A stretch of DNA of 64,000 nucleotides from Mytilus californianus (taxonomy: Eukaryota > Mollusca > Bivalvia > Mytilida > Mytilidae): positions 98,709,285 to 98,773,284 of the forward strand of contig NW_026262734.1 in the NCBI RefSeq assembly GCF_021869535.1, read 5' to 3'. Shown here piece by piece: positions 57,838-64,000 of this stretch. The notes under the pieces were generated by a model. The model was not told the DNA's origin. It saw only the letters and a program-made list of their open reading frames with translations, and searched no databases. Position 1 is the stretch's first letter. Each line of letters starts with the position of its first letter. A program made the translations under genes and the position numbers.

Positions 57838-59470
57838 CAGGCATGATAAGAAGTACAGGCTGTACAGTCCCACGGCTTTGACTAATGCATACATATCAGT
57901 AAGGAATAAAGAAATGTCACAAAGAAAAGCAGCTCTACAATTTAATGTCCTAAGGCAAACGCTACGTGATAGAATCACCGGCAAAATATGTCCAGATTGT
58001 GTCCATGGCTTCATATGGATATGGGTACACTAGACAAGAAGTTACTTATCTGGCTACTGATTTTGCCCACACAATCAACATTAAACCAAGAAATGAAGAA
58101 CTTACCTTGAGATGGTTTGAGGGTTTCATAAAAAGATGGCCAGATCTTAGAGTGGTTAAACCTAGAAGTTTGGAGATTCAACGTGCAAAATGTGGTTCTG
58201 TTGCTAATGTTGAAAAGTACTTTGCAAGCTTAGAGGAAGTTGTTCGCAAATATAATCTTCAGGATAAACCACATCTCATATTAAATATTGATGAGAAGGA
58301 TATCACACTGAACCATAAACCACCTAATGTTGTATCTGGAATTAAATGTAACACATCATCAGTAACATCTAGAAGGTCTAGTACTACGACCATACTTGGA
58401 TGTGGAAGTGCCTCAGGTTTTGCTGTACCTCCATATTTTGTATTTGAAGAGAAAAGAATGGTGAATGATTTGATGAATGGTGCAACACCTGGTGCTGTTG
58501 GTTCAGTATCAGACTCAGGATGGTCCAATACCAACATATTCAGACAATATTTGACTGACCATTTTCTTAAATATGTCTCTGGCAGAAATAATGACAACAT
58601 ACTTCTACTCCTCAATGGACATAAGTCACATGTTGCAGTTGATATAATTGATTAGGCACAGGAACACCACATCATCATTCACATCTTACCAGCTCATACC
58701 TCACATATATTACAACCTTTAGATGTTGGATGTTATGGGCCGTTGCAGCGTATTTATGATAATGAATGTCACAAAAACCATGCGTCAGAACTCCTCAGTC
58801 ATAACCAGATACAACATATGTGAACTAGCCTGCAAAGCATACCAGAAAGCACTATCACCAGAAAACCTTCAGTCAGCATTTAGGAAAACTGGAATATACT
58901 CCCTGGATAAGAGTGTCATCGACAAAGATCAACTGAAACCATCAGAGGTATTTACAGCAAATGATGAATGCAAAGAAACTACGGATGAACCAAAAACAGA
59001 TAACATACAAGTAGTTGAAGTTGATACTAATGGAGAAGTAACGGAAGCTGTTGAAAGTGTTGTAACTGATATTTTAGTTGTTGAAGATTTGCAAGATCAT
59101 GATGTTACTGTACCACACTTCTTTGCCGAAAGAATAAACAAACTAAAGAAAATTAAGTCCAAAAAAGACATGAAAGAAAGAAAAACTCTTGGAAAGATTG
59201 TATCTGGTATGCCCATAACTTAAACAAAGGTAGCAGAAAAGGTAAAACAGCATGTTGAAAACAAAGGAAAAAATAAATCAACCAACTAGAGCAGTAAGAA
59301 AACTGGGAAACAAAATAAAAAGAAACCACTTCTGCTTCGCCACTAATACCAGGACCTAGCCACACATCTACTAAACCTGGACCTAGCCACACTTCTAAAC
59401 CAGGACCTAGCCACATTTACATAGATGATTCCATGGACTTCAGCGACACAGACGATGAAGATATTCCAGA
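57838..59470 (+). pseudogene. Pogo-like DDE transposase, inactivated
   Basis: It begins in one frame with a CENP-B/Psq-type helix-turn-helix (KYRLYSPTALTNAY ... RKAALQF, about 57843-57960), then shifts frame near 57965. The second half of the DNA-binding region (LRWFEGFIKRWP) and the DDE domain follow. The first catalytic Asp is in NIDEKDI (about 58288). The second position reads LLLLNGHKSH, with Asn where the family has Asp (about 58613). The third Asp is in LQPLDVG, beyond an in-frame TAG at 58653-58655. Another frameshift precedes ITRYNICELACKAY. The C-terminal tail contains three copies of a P-G-P-S-H motif (59349-59415) in yet another frame. Known role of the family: cut-and-paste transposition at TA sites. 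With these defects the product would be inactive. Confidence 0.8.
59349..59416 (+). repeat. Short tandem repeat encoding P-G-P-S-H units
   Basis: 'cctggacctagccaca' type units repeat three times at the 3' end of the transposase pseudogene, at about 23-base spacing. This is repeat expansion in the C-terminal tail. Confidence 0.7.
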
Positions 59471-60614
59471 AATTGAATTACTTCTGAAAACTAGAAAAAT
59501 GCTTGTTTTAGCCCCTTTTTGGCCCCTAATTCCTGAACGGTTTGGTATACTGTGTATGAAAACAGTTCACCCCCAATCAAATTAGACTTGGAGTTGGTGG
59601 TGAACTTACCAAATGGGTGCAGTGTGACAATTATAGGTGAAAGCACTTGACACATCTTAAATAGTGTACAGAACTGAGAGCTGTGAGAAGGAATACCAAG
59701 TTTTACTGCATGCATTGCAAGGACATGGAATAGACAATTTTGCCGAATTTCTTTGTTATTGTTACTTGTTGGATATTTCATCGTTAAAATTTTACTTTTT
59801 GTGACTTTATTTCAATACTTGCCTTTTTAAATTAACTTTGAACGAAAAATGCGAAAATTCAATGTGCTTGGCCTAATCTGTGTGACGTAACAAGCTTGTA
59901 CATCCGGTGGACGAACTTGAGGGGCAAAATTACAATAGGCATTGATTTCAAGTAAGTGTTTTACTGTTGCTTTTTCGTAATACTACGTTCTGTTGTTGAT
60001 TCTTTTGCATGTCAAAGTTTAGATTTTTATTGAATCTTTATGACTGCAAATTATCATGAATATACGGGAAACGTAGTTGAAAATGCACCGCGATATTCGT
60101 TAGGTGGACGAACTTTGGGAAGTCGAGGATAAATGAAGCCAATTAGTTCACATACGAATGTGTAAAGCAAAGAAAATGCGGTCATATATATATACTTGCA
60201 TTTAAAGACACTTTACAGAAATACTTATATCTGGATGAATAAAATCATTTTAATATTATGTCAGGGTTTTTTTCGACAACAGTCCAGTTTTTTCGAGTAG
60301 CGTCCAGGTTTTATCGGGCGAATACACAAATTTCTATAGGTTAAAATGTGATCTGTTAATGCATTTACGTTCCACAATTGTTCAAATAAAATACTTTGAA
60401 AAACAAGTATAAAAACCACATACACAACAGTTACTTTAAACGGCTTTGATCAAGCAGTATATAAATTTTTCCTCCCAAATTGTCGTTCATTTATATAGTT
60501 TGTTTTTTCACTTCTATATTAATTGTGTGTATTTGTGTGCTTTTACACAGAAAGAGTGCACTAGTTTTATTTTACAAGTTTTCTAGATGTTAAACATAAT
60601 TTGTTTCTATCCAG

Positions 60615-60744
60615 CAATGGAAAAGAAGGACACTGTAGAAATGATGAATCTGATCTGACATATGTAGAACTTGGTAGCGTGATAACAAAACATCATGATA
60701 GTTTGCTTGAATCATATATTTATTTATTTTTATATAATAATTGA
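60615..60744 (+). CDS. Possible terminal exon with a YxxL-type cytoplasmic motif
   Basis: After a good acceptor (ttgtttctatccag, ending 60614) a frame stays open for 42 residues to TGA at 60742-60744. It begins NGKEGHCRNDE and contains S-D-L-T-Y-V-E-L. L-x-Y-x-x-L matches the ITIM-like consensus seen in tails of immune and phagocytic receptors. No partner exons were found in the window, so this may be chance, a retained gene fragment, or the end of an alternative transcript. Confidence 0.2.
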
Positions 60745-61130
60745 CATCACAGAAGCTCCTATGCTTCCACTATCAGCTTAGGGCAAACGAATAGACGAAG
60801 GCAACATACTAGAGCTGGATATCCGTGATGGACAAGTGATGGTTTTATTCTTTTTTATTGTTATACGATGATATGTTTCTATGAATAAAAAGAGATGAGA
60901 CAGCAATCCATTAAAAAAAAAATTACCAAAAGGTATCTCGAGGCTAGCAGTCATTTTTAACAATATCCACTTGTCTACACAACATATATAGCTTTGAATC
61001 GTCCCAAGATGTGAATAGATTAAACAGAAATAATCAAAGATCTGGAATTAACACATCCATGCAATTTGTATATTCAACAACAGTTATACTCAGCAATTAA
61101 TTAAACCAGGCGGGTTTTACTAGTGAAACA
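60745..61130. other. Gene-less stretch
   Basis: AT-rich, nothing recognisable. The ORF on the - strand at 60778-60963 has no support. Confidence 0.4.
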
Positions 61131-61134
61131 CGAA

Positions 61135-61340
61135 TTATCGAACTGCTGACTCTTCGGGAGCACCTGAGTTAGCCCCTATATAGCTAGTTTTTGGTAGGGT
61201 TAGTAGTGTTGCTCAATCTTTTGTCAATGTTTTTTCATTGTTTGTCTTTTCGACGTTTGTCGTTTTTGCCATGTTGTCTCTTATAGGACGATGATTTGTA
61301 TTGCCTCTTTAGTGTCTTCTTTTCTTTTTACAATTGGCAA
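61135..61340 (+). repeat. Decayed Penelope-like 3' UTR fragment, copy 3
   Basis: It shares 'cgggagcacctgagttagccc', 'gtgttgctcaat', 'tttttgccatgttgtc' and 'cctctttagtgtcttcttttc' in order with 34155-34345. Only the untranslated tail is kept. Confidence 0.55.
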
Positions 61341-62450
61341 GGATTTAATTTTTTTACCATTTTGGTGCTTCTTTCGTTACTTTTAAGGAATTTCATATAA
61401 ACTCATAATGTATTTGTTGTATTTTGTATTCTGGTTTTTTTTAAAGATATTTGCAATTAAACTTTTAGTGGGCGACAAATAATATATGAGAAACATTAAC
61501 ACTAGCGTAAAACAAAGAAGGCATAAAATATCTCCTGTAGTTAATTTGTTCCATAATAATGTTATGGTAAAATGAACCCACAGAAAGATGGCAGTACATT
61601 AAAAAAAGGGTTAACATTGATGAAAATTATTAGATATATGTTTTTGGGGTCTCTAAATGAATATGTATAAGTGTATTAACTAAATTACTGTAATGAAATG
61701 AAAAAAGGTCGCGAACGCCATGCTATATGATCCCTTTCTTTAATAAACCAGACCATTCTGAAAAACAAAAAATAACAATAAGACTGTAGTACTCGAAAAA
61801 GCCCGGACAATGTAAAATGCTAGATTTTACACGAAACAGAAGACAATAATGCCTATTTTGTGTTCAAAATTGAATATCCCTAAAATAAGTTAGACAGTAT
61901 TGAATACAACTGATATACTTGCGAATTAAATGTAATTCAATTTGATCTGATGTAATTTCTCTCATCACTCGGTCTAAACTCGAAAAAGTGGAACGATTTA
62001 CCTAAAAGAAAACATAAATTCCAACCGGACATTACCTATTTTTCCTCCTTTGACCAGTTATATATATATATAAATGTCTTTAAATCGTTGTTGTGACGCC
62101 ATTCTATTCATTTACCGCGGTTTCTTATTCTAGAATCAACTCATGTTAAATTTGTTGCCGAAATGGACTCACGAAATAAAATTCATTATTACTTTGTGCG
62201 CTTAATTTCATTAAGTTTGAATTAGCTAATTTATTATTTATGTTCAGTAATTGGATTTATATTTAAAAACGTACCTCCTTCAAGTTTGTCATGAATTACT
62301 TATATCAAACACACCGACGAAACATCTCGGCTACGGCTTGGTTGAAATTGAAATGTCTATTCTATATATAACCAGATGATATTTTATTTCATTATACTTC
62401 ACGTTAAAAAGCCATATTTTGATTGGCTAATACGAGGGTGTTAATTTACT
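61341..62450. other. Gene-less stretch
   Basis: No coding or structured element supported; includes a short (TA)n run near 62060. Confidence 0.4.
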
Positions 62451-62451
62451 T

Positions 62452-62646
62452 TATTACCCTTCATGGAGACGCTTGATCAAGTGTGCGCTTTATTAAATAC
62501 GACTCTATCCTATGGCAAATACTCTATTACCCTTCACGGAGACGCTTGATCAAGTGTGCGCTTTATTAAATACGACTCTATCCTATGGTAAATACTCTAT
62601 TACCCTTCACGGAGACGCTTGATCAAGTGTGCGCTTTATTAAATAC
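62452..62646. repeat. 73-bp tandem repeat, 2.7 units
   Basis: Units 'tattacccttcacggagacgcttgatcaagtgtgcg...' start at 62452, 62525 and 62598, exactly 73 bases apart, with only a couple of substitutions. Recent tandem duplication. Confidence 0.9.
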
Positions 62647-62738
62647 GGATGGTTGTTATGTACAAGACGTCATATTTTATTAATTTGAATTTGAAATTTA
62701 ATCGACAGTAATAACAGAACATTCAGTATAATAAATTA

Positions 62739-62876
62739 AATAACACATATCTAAGAGGGTGATAGAGCAGATTGTTACCCCTCGAAAAGACATTGTCAAC
62801 CTTGGCTTCGCCTCAGTTGACAATGTTTTCTCGGGCTAACAATCTGCTCTATCACCACCTCAGCTATGTGTTATTT
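62739..62876. mobile_element. 138-bp foldback element
   Basis: The outer arms 'aataacacat' / 'atgtgttatt', middle arms 'ggtgatagagcagattgtta' / 'taacaatctgctctatcacc' (20 bases, perfect) and inner arms 'gacattgtcaac' / 'gttgacaatg' nest around the loop 'cttggcttcgcctca'. Similar in style to the elements at 593-719 and 5219-5290 but unrelated in sequence. Confidence 0.75.
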
Positions 62877-62974
62877 ATATAATGTTAATTGCGTGCCTTC
62901 TAAACATTTCATGTTTTATGAGGATTTTTTCTTCTTTCTAATGATGAATTCCAATTCATATGTTGTCGGGAAAC

Positions 62975-63125
62975 AATTTTATGAACACAAATTAATTTTA
63001 AAATATAATACAGTTGTTTCCCATTCGTTTGATCTGTTTGAGCTTTTAGTTTTTCCATTTGTTAAGGGACTTTCCGTTTTGAATTTTCCTTGGAGTTCTG
63101 TATTTTTTGTTATTTTACTTTTATC
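62975..63125 (-). repeat. Dispersed repeat R1 fragment
   Basis: Reverse complement relative of the R1 family ('cagttgtttcccattcgtttgat', 'aagggactttccgttttgaattttccttggag'), as at 46690-46800. Confidence 0.6.
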
Positions 63126-63236
63126 GTTACAATGGACATATATATGTATACATATTTGAAATAAAATAAATTTCAAAATAAACACAAATGTTAAAAGTCT
63201 AGCGCTTTCAGCCTTCACGGGACTTATCAAGACGTT

Positions 63237-63304
63237 GTTAAGTGTTTCTATGACGTTACGTCATCGTATTGTTAAGTGTTTCTATAACGTTACGTCATCG
63301 TTTT
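63237..63304. repeat. 34-bp direct repeat in the Penelope-like tail
   Basis: 'tgttaagtgtttctatgacgttacgtcatcgta' at about 63237-63270 is repeated at 63271-63304 with one substitution (tgacg / aacg). The second copy overlaps the stop codon of the GIY-YIG ORF. Each copy contains the palindrome 'aacgttacgtcat'. Confidence 0.8.
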
Positions 63305-63554
63305 GATACACCGTTTTTATCCATCCTATTGTTCGGGTGATTCCGGTTTTTTGGTTAAGTTTTGGTCTGAATATCTTTATACAATATTTTTCCATTTGTT
63401 CTCTGTATGTCTCAGTGTCTTCTTTGCATATATAGAACGGGAAAATTTTGAATTTATTATTTCCACATCGTTCAATGTGTTCGCTTAACGAAGTTTTCCT
63501 TGTGCTTTTGTCTCGTATTTGTTGTCTATGAACCCTGACCCACTTGCATGTCAT
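63282..63554 (-). pseudogene. GIY-YIG endonuclease domain, C-terminal part
   Basis: 90 residues. Visible family features are a basic VHRQQIRDK segment, the SEHIERCGNNKFKIFPFYI block, a catalytic-type Glu in the REQMEKY helix, and the terminal IFRPKLNQ motif, all typical of the nuclease of Penelope-like elements that nicks target DNA. The N-terminal GIY...YIG strands are not visible upstream of the ATG, so the domain is incomplete or its start lies in a disrupted frame. The start shown is simply the first ATG of the open frame. Confidence 0.6.
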
Positions 63555-64000
63555 ATTGGCGTTATTTGTGAATGATTTTCCATTTTAAGATATTTTTGAG
63601 GTTCGGGTCTCTTGATAATTATGATTATCCTTACCCTAACTCCAAATCTTTTGTCACCACAAATATTGACATGAAAGGTTGACTCGGGGATTTCGAATTT
63701 TGCTCGCGTTAGTTGTTTTTTTTCAGATAACTTGCCTGTCGGCGACTATTTATTATCTGCTCTTCTTTAAGAATTTTTTTAATGTTCTTACTTTGAAAAA
63801 GAATCGTCAGGTTTATTTTTGCGGCATTAAAAATATTGATTACTCCAGGATCATATGTAGTAACAAATAGTAATAATAAGCTCTTCGTTTTTTTTCTCTT
63901 TTGTAGTACGGAGCTGGGTAATTGTTAATTCCTTTGCCTTTTAAATACCGTCATCGATTAGTTTGATTTTGGGTACCTCTGTTGAATAAGATATTCTTTG

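Larger units (their letters stand above)
57183..60124 (+). mobile_element. Decayed pogo-like DNA transposon with inverted terminal motifs
   Basis: The transposase pseudogene is bracketed by inverted motifs. CCTCAAGTTCGTCC at 57210-57223 pairs with its exact reverse complement at 59909-59922. Outside these, TTTCCCAAAAGTCATCCGTC (57186-57205) pairs loosely with GGTGGACGAACTTTGGGAAGTC (60103-60124). Two nested motifs at each end suggest terminal and sub-terminal transposase binding sites. The exact ends and any TA duplication could not be fixed, so boundaries are approximate. Confidence 0.5.
63180..63600 (-). mobile_element. 3' end of a Penelope-like element with GIY-YIG nuclease
   Basis: On the - strand a GIY-YIG-type ORF (63554-63282) is followed by a 33-34 base tandem repeat ('aacgatgacgtaacgt.atagaaacactt', twice) and then 'gtcttgataagtcccgtgaaggctgaaagcgctagac' near 63196-63232. 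GIY-YIG ORFs with structured 3' tails are characteristic of Penelope-like retroelements. The 5' part of the element is not recognisable to the right end of the window, so this copy is truncated. Confidence 0.6.

Noticed and set aside
62739..62876. Rho-independent-terminator-like or CRISPR-like structure
   Set aside because: The palindrome is a single foldback element; a eukaryotic genome context and lack of regularly spaced units rule out both.

Overview
The window looks like nuclear DNA of a bivalve mollusc, most likely a marine mussel (Mytilus-like). It is AT-rich and intron-rich, with GT/AG splice sites and no bacterial-style operons. It is saturated with dispersed repeats of types I associate with mussel genomes; that attribution is from general knowledge and was not searched. 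One assembly gap (Ns) lies at 34416-34516.

Layout. (1) 1-11000: no convincing gene. It holds a diverged ~2 kb duplication (67-2153 and 8075-9876), a 250-bp tandem array, a diverged ~200-bp array, a tripled ~160-bp unit and two small foldback (MITE-like) palindromes. In both palindromes a related copy elsewhere in the window shows the empty site. (2) 11088-20185: an eight-exon gene on the + strand reconstructed from splice sites and phase. It encodes a ~565-residue very acidic protein with degenerate internal repeats. (3) 20863-27259: a seven-exon + strand gene for a ~294-residue type I membrane protein: signal peptide, Ig-like domain, second weaker Ig-like domain, transmembrane helix, short tail. 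Every exon junction keeps phase. (4) 27470-34400: a decayed LINE reverse-transcriptase tail, dispersed repeats, a tRNA-derived SINE and a fragment of a Penelope-like reverse transcriptase. (5) 34792-43553: a DIRS/PAT-type tyrosine-recombinase retrotransposon on the - strand with split direct repeats A1-ORFs-B1-A2-B2. Its coding regions are disabled by an internal deletion and a frameshift. A 4775-bp LTR retrotransposon (Ty3/Gypsy-like gag and protease, no pol) sits inside repeat A1. It has 1055-bp LTRs differing at one base and a 4-bp target duplication. (6) 44481-56517: exons of a + strand gene whose product matches the N-terminal VWA region of hemicentin-type extracellular matrix proteins. 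The exons are separated by introns full of repeats. (7) 57180-60125: a decayed pogo-like DNA transposon with inverted terminal motifs. (8) 60600-64000: a possible lone exon with a YxxL motif, tandem repeats, a foldback element and the 3' end of a Penelope-like element encoding a GIY-YIG nuclease, followed by a hammerhead-like tail.

The three host genes do not form an operon or an obvious pathway. Two encode extracellular-facing Ig/VWA proteins and one a disordered acidic protein. Gene models rest only on splice-site consensus, phase and domain logic, with no transcript data. The main novelty candidates are the Ig-like receptor, the acidic repeat protein and the nested DIRS/LTR structure.
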